A stretch of 64,000 nucleotides of DNA from Paenibacillus cymbidii (GCF_004764705.1 NZ_SHLX01000001.1:728869-792868), one strand, 5' to 3'; positions 45,665-54,619 are shown, counted from the first letter of the stretch. Notes: generated by a model from the letters alone, not told the origin. Translations and numbers: made by a program.

Positions 45665-47173
45665 ATGAAAGCGATCGTCGTACTGATCGATACGCTAAAC
45701 CGGCACAGCCTGTCCGTGTACAATCCGGACACCCGGGTGCTGGCCCCGAACATTGAACGGTTCGCGCGCCGGTCGGCCGTGTTTGGCAACCATTGGGCCG
45801 GTTCGCTGCCGTGCATGCCGGCCCGGCGCGATATTTTTACCGGCAGGCTCGGTTTTCTGGAGCGCGGCTGGGGCGGCATGGAGCCGTTCGACGTCACCCT
45901 GCAGGAACGGCTGACGCAAGGAGGCGTTTTTTCCCATCTTGTCACCGATCATTACCATTACTTCGCCACCGGCGGCGAAAATTACGTGCAGCCGTTTACA
46001 ACCTGGGAATTCCATCGCGGCCAGGAGTTCGATCCGTGGGTGTCGACCGTAAAGCCGCCGGACATGCCGGCGTCACATAAAGGAAGAGTCAACGCGCAGT
46101 ACGAACGGAATCGTTCGCTGCTCGCCTCGGAGGAGCAGTATCCGACGGCGCGCACGTTTCAGAGCGCCTGCGACTGGCTGGAGGCGAACCGCGACGCCGA
46201 TCGCTTCTTCCTGATGGTCGAGCCGTTCGATCCGCACGAGCCGTTCGATTGCCCGCAGGAATACCTGGACCTGTACGGCGACACGTACGACGGTCCTCGC
46301 TACAATTGGCCGAACTATGGGGCGAACCCGGAGGAAGAAGAGGCGACTGCCCATTTGCGCAACCGGTACGCGGGGCTGCTGACGATGGTCGACCGCCGGT
46401 TCGGCAAGCTGCTGGACACGCTCGACCGGCTGCAGATGTGGGACGATACGCTGGTCGTGCTTACGACCGATCACGGCTTCCTGCTCGGCGAACACGACAT
46501 GCTGGGCAAAAATGTGATGAACGTCTACAACGAGCTGGCCCATTTGCCGCTGCTCGTTCATTTGCCCGGCGGCGCCGGCGCGGGCAGGCGAATCGACGCC
46601 TTGACGCAAAATATCGATCTGATGCCGACGTTGCTCGACTTCTTTGGGCTGCCGGTCCCGGCTTCCGTTCGCGGCGGTTCGCTGCTTGCACTGCTAAACG
46701 GGCAGCAGGACCGTTTGCGCGGGGCGGCCATCTACGGCTACTTCGGCCTTGACGTCAATGTGACGGACGGCGCGTTTACTTACTTTCGCACGCCGGCGCG
46801 CAGCGACAACCAGCCTTGTTACCTGTACACGGCGATGCCGACCGCGTTTCGCCGCAGCGTAAGGGCGGAGCGGCCGGAGGATGTGGCCTGCGGCGCTTTC
46901 CTCGCCGGCACCGATTATCCCGTCCTCCGTTTCCCCGCAGGGGGAGCCGGTCCGGAGCTTGGGCATGCGCTGCTGGGGCGCAAGACGCAGCTGTTTGACA
47001 TTCGCGCCGACTATTTGCAGCGCCGTCCGCTGGACGATGACGCGCTTGAAGCGCGCATGATCCGGCTGATGGTCGGCGCCATGCAAGAGGCGCAAGCGCC
47101 GGCGGAGCAATTCGCGCGGCTCGGGCTCGATCCGGCCTGCGCTGCGGACGGGAGCGGAGGGGAGGCGCCATGA
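45665..47173 (+). CDS. Sulfatase no. 4 (divergent CMPAR motif)
   Basis: 502 residues. The N terminus MKAIVVLIDTLNRHSLSVYN has the metal Asp. The formylglycine motif is C50-M-P-A-R (LPCMPARRD), where position 4 is Ala instead of the usual Ser/Thr. VVLTTDHGFLLGEHDMLGKN is the second metal motif. An ATG at 45659 is 2 nt from AAGGGG, so 45665 with 8-nt spacing is taken as the start. It overlaps the next sulfatase by 4 nt (ATGA). Whether a maturase converts this variant motif is uncertain, but C-x-P-x-R is within the range anaerobic maturases accept. Confidence 0.85.
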   Translation: MKAIVVLIDTLNRHSLSVYNPDTRVLAPNIERFARRSAVFGNHWAGSLPCMPARRDIFTGRLGFLERGWGGMEPFDVTLQERLTQGGVFSHLVTDHYHYFATGGENYVQPFTTWEFHRGQEFDPWVSTVKPPDMPASHKGRVNAQYERNRSLLASEEQYPTARTFQSACDWLEANRDADRFFLMVEPFDPHEPFDCPQEYLDLYGDTYDGPRYNWPNYGANPEEEEATAHLRNRYAGLLTMVDRRFGKLLDTLDRLQMWDDTLVVLTTDHGFLLGEHDMLGKNVMNVYNELAHLPLLVHLPGGAGAGRRIDALTQNIDLMPTLLDFFGLPVPASVRGGSLLALLNGQQDRLRGAAIYGYFGLDVNVTDGAFTYFRTPARSDNQPCYLYTAMPTAFRRSVRAERPEDVACGAFLAGTDYPVLRFPAGGAGPELGHALLGRKTQLFDIRADYLQRRPLDDDALEARMIRLMVGAMQEAQAPAEQFARLGLDPACAADGSGGEAP

Positions 47174-48498
47174 AACCGAACCTGCTTCTTGTTATGGTCG
47201 ATCAGTTGAGCGGCTGGGCGCTGAGCCGGTACGGCAGCACTTGCGTCGACACGCCGCATATTGATGCGATCGGGCGCGAAGGAGCGACGTTTCGCCAGTT
47301 TTTTACGAATTCGGCGTTATGCACGCCTTCGCGGGGATGCTTCATGACCGGCCGGTATCCCCACGCCCACGGCGCTTATGCCAACGGCCTGCGGCTTGGC
47401 GACGACGAGGTGACGCTGGCGCATTTGCTGGCCCGGGCCGGATACGACACCGGGTATATCGGCAAGTGGCACCTTGCCGGCGAGCCGCGTCCCGGATGGA
47501 TGGAGCCGGAGCAGGCGATGGGCTTCGCCGACACCCGGTTCATGTTCAATCGCGGGCATTGGAAAAGCTTGCTGGAAGACGAATCCGGCCAGGTGAAGGT
47601 CAGCGGAGAAATCGGCGACGAACGGACGTACACGACCGACTGGCTGACGGCGAAGGCGATCGATTACGTTCGGCAGCCGCGGGAGCGGCCGTTTTTCCTG
47701 ATGCTGAGCATCCCGGACCCGCACGATCCGTACACCGTGCGCGAGCCGTACGCGTCCATGTACGATCCGGCCGCGATGGAGGTGCCGCCGACGTTCGCCG
47801 CCGGCGACCGGCCGGCCGCCGTCGATTCGGGCGGCAAATCGGACATTCGCGGCGTATGGAGCGAGCGGCGGCTGCAGGAAACGAAAGCGGCGTATTGCGG
47901 CGAAGTGAAATGCATCGACGATAACGTCGGCAAGCTGATGCAGGCGCTGCGGGAGGCGGGATTGCTGGACGGGACGATTGTCGTCTTTACGTCCGACCAC
48001 GGCGAATACATGGGCGAACACGGGCTGATGCACAAAAACAACGTATACGAAACGGCTTACCGCGTACCCTTGCTTGTTCGCTGGCCTGCAGCGATCCGTC
48101 CGGGCACGGAGGTGGAGCGGCTGGTGGCAGCCGTCGACGTGATGCCTACCTTAGCCGGACTGATCGGCGTCGCGCCGTGCGGCAGGGAACAGGGGAAGGA
48201 CGCCTCGCCGCTGCTGCGCGGGGAACTGACGGAATGGATCGACGAAGTATTTCTGCATCAAGACAGCCAGCGAAAATTCGGGGTGTTTACCCCGGGGTTC
48301 GAGCTCGTTTACGCCGATCGTTCCGGCGGCGTATTGTTCGATCGCTTGGCCGATCCGAAGCAGCTCTTCAACCGGATCGACCGGCCTTCTTATCGCGAGC
48401 ATGTCGTCCGTTTGACCGGCGCGCTCGTCCGGCACGGCGAACGGGCCGGTTGCCCCGAGCTGAACTGGTTGAAGGAGCAATTGTCCCATGATGACTAA
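47170..48498 (+). CDS. Sulfatase no. 5
   Basis: 442 residues. N terminus NLLLVMVDQLSGWALSRYG; formylglycine motif C51-T-P-S-R (SALCTPSRGCFMTGRYPHA); VVFTSDHGEYMGEHGLMHKN is the second metal motif. The start ATG overlaps the stop of sulfatase 4, and its own end overlaps the start of sulfatase 6 by 11 nt, so these genes are tightly coupled. Cytoplasmic. The mid-region YPHAHGAYANGLRLGDDEVTL and DTGYIGKWHLAGEP is typical of the family. Confidence 0.9.
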   Translation: MKPNLLLVMVDQLSGWALSRYGSTCVDTPHIDAIGREGATFRQFFTNSALCTPSRGCFMTGRYPHAHGAYANGLRLGDDEVTLAHLLARAGYDTGYIGKWHLAGEPRPGWMEPEQAMGFADTRFMFNRGHWKSLLEDESGQVKVSGEIGDERTYTTDWLTAKAIDYVRQPRERPFFLMLSIPDPHDPYTVREPYASMYDPAAMEVPPTFAAGDRPAAVDSGGKSDIRGVWSERRLQETKAAYCGEVKCIDDNVGKLMQALREAGLLDGTIVVFTSDHGEYMGEHGLMHKNNVYETAYRVPLLVRWPAAIRPGTEVERLVAAVDVMPTLAGLIGVAPCGREQGKDASPLLRGELTEWIDEVFLHQDSQRKFGVFTPGFELVYADRSGGVLFDRLADPKQLFNRIDRPSYREHVVRLTGALVRHGERAGCPELNWLKEQLSHDD

Positions 48499-49876
48499 TA
48501 CGGTGCTGTTCATGTCGGATCAGCACAACCCGGTGTATTCCTCGGTCTATGGCCATCCATTCGTACAGACGCCGCATATGGAAGCGATGGCCGCTCGCGG
48601 CACATTGTTTCGGCGCGCGTATTGCCCGTCGCCGCTCTGCATGCCGAGCCGCAGCGCGTTTATGGCCGGGAAGCGGGTGCACGAGCTGCAGGCGTACAGC
48701 AACTGCACGATCGGCGTGCCGGAGCAGGCGGACACGTACGGCAGGCGGCTGGCCGAACAAGGCGTGTTTACCGTCTATATCGGCAAAACGGATGTGTTTG
48801 CCGCCGGCGACCGGCTCGGCTTTTCGCGTTTGCTGGAGCCGAAAGACCGCCGATCGCCCGGCGATGTCCACATCGGGCGACAGCCGATTGCCGTTCGTCC
48901 CGGTGCGGAGAAGCGGGCGAACGCTTACGGCGTGAAGGAGTCGGCGTTTGACGACGATCTTGCCAAGGTGGATCTTGCGCTGCGTTGGCTTCACGACGAG
49001 GCGTCCTGCTTGGAGCGGCCCTGGGTGCTTGTCGTCAATGTCATTAATCCCCATCCCCCGCAGTGGAACACGGATGACTATTGGCGCTTGTATCCGGAGC
49101 CGGATTTGTCCGCGCACGGCGTCGACCGGGAGTCGGCGCGGCATCCGCATGCCGCCGACTTGCGCGCGCATTTCGGCACGGACGCCGTCACGGCGGAGCA
49201 GGCGCGCGGGCTGCGCCGGGGCTACTTCGGCAATGTCAGCTTCGTCGACCGGCAGCTCGGGCGGCTGATAGACGCGCTCGACCGGACCGGGCTGGCGGCT
49301 ACGACCAATTTGCTTTATGTATCCGACCACGGCGAAATGCTGGGGAAATTCGGCCTGTGGGGAAAATGTTCGCTGTACGAAGATTCCGTGCGGATTCCGT
49401 GTCTCGCCATGGGGCCGGACTACCGGGAGGGAGCCGTCGTCGAATCGGCGGTCGATCTGTTCGACGTGCAGGCGAGCCTGTTTCGATCGGCGGGAGCCGT
49501 CAGGCCGCCGGATTGGGCGGGGCAGCCACTGCAGGACGTACCGGAAGACGACCCCGAACGGATCGTGTTCGCCGAATATCACGGTCATGGCACCCGCTCC
49601 GGCGCATACGTGATTCGCTGCCGCGATTGGAAGCTGGTTTATTATATGGATGCGCCGCATCAGCTGTTTCATCTGGCCGAAGATCCTGACGAACTGCGCA
49701 ACGTCATCGCCGACTATCCGGAGATGGCACAGCGATTGGAGGATGAGCTGCGGCGCATTTGTTCGCCCGAGCGGGAAAACGAAAACGCGTTTCGTTTCCA
49801 GCAGCGGCAATTGGCGTTGCTGGCGGACGGAGACGGCAAGCTTAGCGAGAACGCAGGGGGAACGAAAGGAGGATGA
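48488..49876 (+). CDS. Sulfatase no. 6
   Basis: 462 residues. N terminus NTVLFMSDQHNPVYSSVYG; motif C51-M-P-S-R (SPLCMPSRSAFMAGKRVH); NLLYVSDHGEMLGKFGLWGK is the second metal motif. The start at 48488 overlaps sulfatase 5. Family similarity is clear, but the middle (residues 75-200) is unlike the other five, so it probably takes a different sulfate position. It is followed 8 nt later by the beta-propeller glycosidase. The His of DHG is present while the second His of GEHG is replaced (GKFG). Confidence 0.88.
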   Translation: MMTNTVLFMSDQHNPVYSSVYGHPFVQTPHMEAMAARGTLFRRAYCPSPLCMPSRSAFMAGKRVHELQAYSNCTIGVPEQADTYGRRLAEQGVFTVYIGKTDVFAAGDRLGFSRLLEPKDRRSPGDVHIGRQPIAVRPGAEKRANAYGVKESAFDDDLAKVDLALRWLHDEASCLERPWVLVVNVINPHPPQWNTDDYWRLYPEPDLSAHGVDRESARHPHAADLRAHFGTDAVTAEQARGLRRGYFGNVSFVDRQLGRLIDALDRTGLAATTNLLYVSDHGEMLGKFGLWGKCSLYEDSVRIPCLAMGPDYREGAVVESAVDLFDVQASLFRSAGAVRPPDWAGQPLQDVPEDDPERIVFAEYHGHGTRSGAYVIRCRDWKLVYYMDAPHQLFHLAEDPDELRNVIADYPEMAQRLEDELRRICSPERENENAFRFQQRQLALLADGDGKLSENAGGTKGG

Positions 49877-49884
49877 GGTGACGC

Positions 49885-50916
49885 ATGGCGCTTTCATTTC
49901 AGGAACGACTGCTGCCGGCGCCCGTCGGCGGCGGATTTGCGATGGACGACTATTGGGTATGGTGCGGTTCCGTGATCGAGGGTGAAGACGGCCGGTTTCA
50001 CATGTTTGCTTCGCGGTGGTCCAAGGAGGTAAGCTTCTGGCCGTACTGGGTGACGAATTCGGAAATTGTGCGCGCCGTGTCCGACACGCCGGAAGGCCCG
50101 TTCCGTTTCGTTGAAGTTGTTTTGCCGCCCCGCGGCCCGGCTTATTGGGACGGGATGATGACGCACAATCCGACGATCCATCGTTCCGGCGACCGCTATT
50201 TGTTGTATTATACCGGGACCACTTACGAAGGCGGCATGCCCGATGCTTCGCATCCCGAACTATGGGGCGAGGGCAAACCGCTCGAAGCCAGAAGCAACCA
50301 GCGGATCGGCCTTGCGGTTTCGCATTCGGTCGCTGGGCCCTGGGAACGGTTTGATACGCCGATCCTGCTGCCGAGGCAGGGCAAGTGGGACGGGCTGATG
50401 ACAACGAATCCGGCGGTATGCGTGCTGCCGGACGAAAGCGTGCTGCTCGTGTACAAGTCGACCGGCTCCCAGAGCGACCGCCTGCGGCTTGGCGTGGCGA
50501 AAGCGGCCCATTGTTTGGGCCCTTACGAGCGGGCGGCGGACGAACCGATCTTCCGGTTCGACGAGATGGGAGATCACGTGGAGGACCCGTACATTTGGTT
50601 TCATGACGGGCGCTTCGAGCTGATTATGAAGGACATGGAGGGCGGCATATGCGGCGAGAAGCATGCGGGTATTCATGCGACGTCGCCGGACGGCTTGCGG
50701 TGGACGGTGTCCGCGCAGCCGCTTGCGTATTCGCGCACCGTCGCCTGGGGCGACGGCGCCGTAACCGTGCAAGGCTCGCTGGAACGGCCGCAGCTGCTCG
50801 TCAGAGACGGGCGTCCGGTCTGTTTCTATGCCGCGACCGCCAATCGAGGAGGCGTGTACGACACCCGCGACCCCGCCACCGCCACATGGACGATTGCGAT
50901 CCCGCTCGCGACGTAA
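49885..50916 (+). CDS. Glycoside hydrolase, five-bladed beta-propeller (GH43/GH117-like)
   Basis: 343 residues. The repeating short blades with acidic starts (MDDYWVWCGSVIEGEDGRFH, DGMMTHNPTIHRSGDRYLLY, DGLMTTNPAVCVLPDESVLL, VEDPYIWFHDGRFELIM) are typical of GH43/GH117-type propellers that release terminal sugars. Cytoplasmic. GH117 enzymes act on anhydro-galactose units of agar or carrageenan-like glycans, which would agree with the sulfatases, but I cannot fix the family. It is the last gene of the sulfatase operon and is followed after 21 nt by a four-hairpin element. Confidence 0.75.
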   Translation: MALSFQERLLPAPVGGGFAMDDYWVWCGSVIEGEDGRFHMFASRWSKEVSFWPYWVTNSEIVRAVSDTPEGPFRFVEVVLPPRGPAYWDGMMTHNPTIHRSGDRYLLYYTGTTYEGGMPDASHPELWGEGKPLEARSNQRIGLAVSHSVAGPWERFDTPILLPRQGKWDGLMTTNPAVCVLPDESVLLVYKSTGSQSDRLRLGVAKAAHCLGPYERAADEPIFRFDEMGDHVEDPYIWFHDGRFELIMKDMEGGICGEKHAGIHATSPDGLRWTVSAQPLAYSRTVAWGDGAVTVQGSLERPQLLVRDGRPVCFYAATANRGGVYDTRDPATATWTIAIPLAT

Positions 50917-51204
50917 ACTACATGCTCTCGTCGTCCAAAATAGCCAATGAAAAATGGCTTATTCGCCCATTTTCTTTTGGATCGACAAAAATAGCCAGTG
51001 AAAACACTGGCTATTGCGACTAAATCGCTCTATAACGGGCAGTTTCAGCAAAATAGCCAGCGATTTCGCTGGCTATTTCTGTGCTGCTCCTTGTTTTTGA
51101 CGAAATAGCCAATAAAACATGGCTTATTTTGATATTTCAGCACTCATTGCCGGTCAATATGTCCCATAAAATGGATATTTTAAAATTGGCACGGATACAT
51201 AATA
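50917..51204 (+). repeat. Four-hairpin element, copy C (hairpins 50938-51130)
   Basis: Hairpins at 50938-50963, 50989-51015, 51051-51078 and 51103-51130, with start-to-start spacing of 51, 62 and 52 bp. Stems: AAATAGCCA/TGGCTTATT, AAATAGCCAGTG/CACTGGCTATT, AAATAGCCAGC/GCTGGCTATTT and AAATAGCCA/TGGCTTATTTT. This copy keeps the best stems. It begins 21 nt after the stop of the sulfatase operon. The rest of the interval is AT-rich and shows nothing else. Confidence 0.88.
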
Positions 51205-51245
51205 GTCTATAAAAAAATTCGGCATAAGTCTATTACTTTATAGAC
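51205..51245. promoter_or_regulatory. Inverted repeat upstream of GNAT gene, possible operator
   Basis: GTCTATAAA (51205-51213) and TTTATAGAC (51237-51245) are perfect inverted 9-mers, 23 bp apart, in an AT-rich region about 65 bp before the acetyltransferase gene. No protein is assigned to it. Confidence 0.45.
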
Positions 51246-51310
51246 ATAAATTGTATGGTTAAAAGGCGACCGCGGCGCAATACGGCAAAGGATGAAGGAG
51301 AGCCCTTTCG

Positions 51311-51787
51311 ATGATTACGCTCCGAAAGATCACGCTGGATAACCGGCGCGATATTTTTAACCTGGAAGTAACCGAGGAACAGCGTCGTTTTGTTGCCTCC
51401 AATCTATCAAGCTTGGCGTCGTGTTATGTTCTGGCAACCAATGGGGGGCATCCGTTTCCGTTTGCGATTTACGAGGAGGAGCAGCCGGTCGGCTTTGTCA
51501 TGGCGGTCTATGGGATTACCGGATACGACGAACCCTCGATCGCCAGGAACAACTATTGCATTTTGCGGCTGATGATGGATAAGCGGCACCAGAACAGAGG
51601 ATACGGCCGGGAAGCGATGAAAGCTGTCTTGTCCTTTATCCGCACCTTTCCGGCGGGTCCGGCACAGTACTGCTGGATCGCGTACAAACCCGAAAACGTC
51701 GTTGCCGCCAAGCTTTATGAAAGTCTCGGCTTCCGCGACAACGGCGAAGTGATTCACAACGAGTCGGTTGCCGTATTGCAGCTTTAA
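51311..51787 (+). CDS. GNAT family acetyltransferase (BltD/SpeG-like)
   Basis: 158 residues. The motif LRLMMDKRHQNRGYGREAM (about residues 88-106) is the acetyl-CoA site, and NVVAAKLYESLGFRDNGEV is the family's C-terminal motif. The N terminus ITLRKITLDNRRDIFNLEVTEEQRRFVASN resembles polyamine acetyltransferases such as BltD, so spermine/spermidine is a plausible substrate, not shown. RBS GGAGAG. It lies 18 nt before the phosphotransferase gene and may share an mRNA. The upstream inverted repeat may regulate it. Confidence 0.85.
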   Translation: MITLRKITLDNRRDIFNLEVTEEQRRFVASNLSSLASCYVLATNGGHPFPFAIYEEEQPVGFVMAVYGITGYDEPSIARNNYCILRLMMDKRHQNRGYGREAMKAVLSFIRTFPAGPAQYCWIAYKPENVVAAKLYESLGFRDNGEVIHNESVAVLQL

Positions 51788-51805
51788 CAAGATTGGGGTG
51801 TCGTT

Positions 51806-52783
51806 ATGGATGATAAAATGCCCGGGCTTTTGCTCCAGTATGGGTTGATCCGCCCTGAAGTCAATCTGCTCAGACACAACGAGAATCGGACGTATAAAGT
51901 GAACGATCTTTCCCAGGGCAAAGACTATCTGCTGCGCGTGCACGACCCGGTGACCGTCAACCTTGCCGGTATTCAGCATACCAGACAAGGGATTGAATCC
52001 GAGCTGCGGCTGTTGGAAGCGATCGCGAGCGGTGCGGAGCTTATGGCCCAGATGCCTGTAGCCGATCTGCGCGGGCAACTCGCTAGCGAGCTCGAATGGG
52101 AGGGGCGGACGATTTTCTGTTCGCTGCTTCATTGGATCGAAGGGCGAATTTTGACGCCAGAGGACTTGTCGAGCGATGCCGCCGCTTACCGTTTGGGCGT
52201 GCAGGTGGCGCAGTTGCATGCGTTTTTTGCCACTTATGACAAGGCGCTGCCAAGCGATCGGCCCGATTACGGCATCTCCGGCACGGAGAAAATGCTCGTG
52301 CAAATTCGGCGGGGTGTCGAAATGGAACTGTTCGCCGAGGAACATTTTACGATCATTCAGCGTACGTTTGCCCTTTTCGTCGAACAGCTGAAGTCCGGGC
52401 GGCCCGATTGGTTGGCGCAGGGGATGATCCACGCCGATCTTAACAAGAGCAACATACTGATCACGCCATCCGGAGCTTATGTTTTTATTGATTATTGTCT
52501 CTTCGGTTATGGGTATTTGCTGCTGGATGTGGCAATGGCTGCGATGATGGTTCCCAAAGAGCACCGGATCCAAGTGGTAAACGGTTATTACGGCAAGGAG
52601 CTGGCGCTCGAAGCGATCGATCCGGTCGTGGACGGATTTATGCTTTCCGCGGTGCTGGGGTACTACGCTTTTATGATGGAGCACCAGGCTGTACACCCGC
52701 GGATTCGGGAGAAATTGCCTGCCTTTTGCGAAACGCGCTGCGTGCCGTTCCTTAACGGGGAACGAATTTTCCTGAGTTTCTGA
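51806..52783 (+). CDS. APH/homoserine kinase-like phosphotransferase
   Basis: 325 residues. Protein-kinase-like fold. The catalytic loop is MIHADLNKSNIL (H-x-D-x-x-x-x-N, about residues 210-222), and YVFIDYCLFGYGYLLLDVAMA holds the metal-binding Asp. An N-terminal lobe strand (RTYKVNDLSQGKDYLLRVHD) probably includes the ATP-contacting residues. Members phosphorylate aminoglycosides, choline, homoserine or ethanolamine, and none can be selected here. It follows the GNAT gene by 18 nt, a resistance-type pairing that could modify the same class of cationic compounds. Confidence 0.85.
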   Translation: MDDKMPGLLLQYGLIRPEVNLLRHNENRTYKVNDLSQGKDYLLRVHDPVTVNLAGIQHTRQGIESELRLLEAIASGAELMAQMPVADLRGQLASELEWEGRTIFCSLLHWIEGRILTPEDLSSDAAAYRLGVQVAQLHAFFATYDKALPSDRPDYGISGTEKMLVQIRRGVEMELFAEEHFTIIQRTFALFVEQLKSGRPDWLAQGMIHADLNKSNILITPSGAYVFIDYCLFGYGYLLLDVAMAAMMVPKEHRIQVVNGYYGKELALEAIDPVVDGFMLSAVLGYYAFMMEHQAVHPRIREKLPAFCETRCVPFLNGERIFLSF

Positions 52784-52795
52784 GTTGAGCAAGAC

Positions 52796-52826
52796 GAAGC
52801 TGTCGCGAAATACGAGCGGCAGCTTC
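52796..52826 (+). terminator. Possible terminator hairpin
   Basis: GAAGCTGTCGC (52796-52806) pairs with GCGGCAGCTTC (52816-52826), one mismatch. The T tract is weak. Confidence 0.3.
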
Positions 52827-52933
52827 GCTTCGTTGGCAACGTTCATTTATAACCATTTATTATCAAAATGAGGAGGAGCGGGTCTGCTAAAATCGTACGT
52901 AGCAAGCATGTTGAGTGGAAAGGTGGTTGTTCC

Positions 52934-54337
52934 GTGCGGCCTTTGCCTTTGGCAGAAAGTTTGGAACGTGTAATGGAAGCGTATTCCTCGCGCGGATGCT
53001 TTTACGGCTCCGTCCTGGTCGGCCTGAAGGGTGAGATCCTGTTGAAAAAAGGATACGGTCTGGCGAATGTGGAGTTCGGTATCGCCAATTCGGCCGCTTA
53101 TCCTTTTCGCATCGCCTCTTTTTCCAAAGCGTTTACGGCTCAGGCCGTATTAGCGCTGCAGGAGCAGGGCCGGCTGCACATTACCGATCGATTGGTGCGG
53201 CATTTTCCTGCTTTTCCACACAAGGAAATCACGATCGAGCATCTTCTGGCACATACGTCGGGTCTCGACGATGCCAGCTTTTCGCTTGCGTCCTGGCAAA
53301 TCGCGCAGCGCCTCTACCACACCGCCGAGAAACGGCTCGAAAGCGCGAACAAGCCGTTGCTTTTTGCACCGGGCTCCCGATCTATGTATTCCAACTTGGG
53401 TTACATGTTGCTTGCAGCGCTTATCGAACAATGTTCCGGGAAATCCTACACGGCGTTTCTGGAGGAACAATTGTTCCGGCCGCTGGGGATGGACCATACC
53501 GGAAACGATGATGGCCGGAAGGTCGTCCGGCATTTGGCTGCCGGGTACTCGGTGCATAAAGAAGACGTGATTCGGGCCGAGTTTGCCGATATGTCCTACG
53601 GCCAAGGCGCCTTCTCCTTGTATTCGACCGTGGAAGATTTGTATCGGTGGTATGAGCGTCATGTGAAGCCATCGTTTCGAGGGGACGCTCCTTATGCCTT
53701 TGGTTGGGGGAAAGATCAATTCACGATCGGCGGGACTGTGTTTCCTTTTTATTGGCTTGCCGGGGATGTGAGCGGGTATACGGCCTATATGGTGAATGCC
53801 GTTGACGAGGATGTTTGCATTATTGTGCTCGGCAATATCGACATCACTCCCGTTGCAGGCATTGCCAAACAATTGGCACACCTGGTTTTGGGCGACGAGC
53901 TTCTGTTCCTCCCGCCTCAGCCGCAACAAACGAGCATAGAGCCCCCATTTGCGGTGCGGGGCATTTATCGGTCGGTACGATTCGAAGATACCCGCGAGCT
54001 GGAGGAGAACAAGCTGCTTGCCCGGCTGGAGGAAGCGACGGCAGGGGATATTGCGAACGGCATGTTCTTGCGCGATTTTGAACTGCTTGCCATCAATCCG
54101 GCGGAAGCCTTTCTGGTGCTCGAATCCCGCAACAAAGCTTATTTATATATCCGTATACGATACAGTTGGGTCATGCTCGAACTCATCCCCGTGGCTGTGT
54201 CGAACAAAAGTATCGAATACACGACGAGCTATTACGACGGAAGGCTGGAGCTCTCGAGCGACGGCCGGGTTGTAAGAGGAATCTTCACCTACCCGGACGG
54301 GAAACGCTTGGAAGCCCTCGCATCTGTTCGCAAATAA
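52934..54337 (+). CDS. Serine hydrolase, beta-lactamase/penicillin-binding fold (class C-like)
   Basis: 467 residues. The active-site S-x-x-K motif is SFSK (residues ~60-63, IASFSKAFTAQAV), and YSNLGYMLLAALIE holds the Y-x-N motif near 157. LLAHTSGLDD and YSTVEDLYRWYERH are typical of the family. The beta-lactamase-like domain is ~330 residues and the C-terminal ~110 residues form an extra beta-rich domain. No signal peptide is evident. The GTG at 52934 follows AAAGGTGG; the frame is open to 52868 but with no site. Substrate unknown (esterase, peptidase or amidase). Confidence 0.85.
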   Translation: MRPLPLAESLERVMEAYSSRGCFYGSVLVGLKGEILLKKGYGLANVEFGIANSAAYPFRIASFSKAFTAQAVLALQEQGRLHITDRLVRHFPAFPHKEITIEHLLAHTSGLDDASFSLASWQIAQRLYHTAEKRLESANKPLLFAPGSRSMYSNLGYMLLAALIEQCSGKSYTAFLEEQLFRPLGMDHTGNDDGRKVVRHLAAGYSVHKEDVIRAEFADMSYGQGAFSLYSTVEDLYRWYERHVKPSFRGDAPYAFGWGKDQFTIGGTVFPFYWLAGDVSGYTAYMVNAVDEDVCIIVLGNIDITPVAGIAKQLAHLVLGDELLFLPPQPQQTSIEPPFAVRGIYRSVRFEDTRELEENKLLARLEEATAGDIANGMFLRDFELLAINPAEAFLVLESRNKAYLYIRIRYSWVMLELIPVAVSNKSIEYTTSYYDGRLELSSDGRVVRGIFTYPDGKRLEALASVRK

Positions 54338-54357
54338 CGCCACAAGCCGACCGGATC

Positions 54358-54385
54358 AAGTCCGCAATTGAAGCGGGCTTTTTTT
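54358..54385 (+). terminator. Rho-independent terminator
   Basis: AAGTCCGC (54358-54365) and GCGGGCTT (54373-54380), one wobble, then seven T. It ends the serine-hydrolase transcript. Confidence 0.85.
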
Positions 54386-54400
54386 GGTGGGCATAGTTAA

Positions 54401-54562
54401 CATGGCCTATTCTTCAGGGCGCTTAATCGGAGCGGCACAAAAGCGAATTAGTTAGTTGGCGGAGGGGAGAATGCCGCGTTTTGCGCAACGTGTCTGCTTG
54501 GCGACGGTTCAAACAGGAGCGGCGGAAGCCGGGTTCGCCGGATATTCGCCGATTTCCACTCG
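54401..54562 (+). repeat. Dispersed repeat, copy without the three-way-junction module
   Basis: Diverged copy of 36739-36865 plus 37041-37076, but the two halves are joined directly (around 54514-54525). Shared stretches include AGTTGGCGGAGGGGA, GTGTCTGCTT and TTCGCCG. The extra module of 36880-37030 is absent. No gene in this interval. Confidence 0.7.
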
Positions 54563-54579
54563 TTTTAGCCAAACAACAA

Positions 54580-54609
54580 TTGACAATGAAAGGGGGAATC
54601 AGCTATAGT
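54580..54609 (+). promoter_or_regulatory. Sigma-A promoter of the ATP-grasp / transport locus
   Basis: TTGACA (54580-54585), 18 nt, TATAGT (54604-54609). Expected start of transcription is about 54616, giving a leader of ~105 nt before the ATG at 54721. The leader contains a weak nested hairpin (CCAG/CTGG and CCTC/GAGG). Confidence 0.75.
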
Positions 54610-54619
54610 TTTTTTAAAT

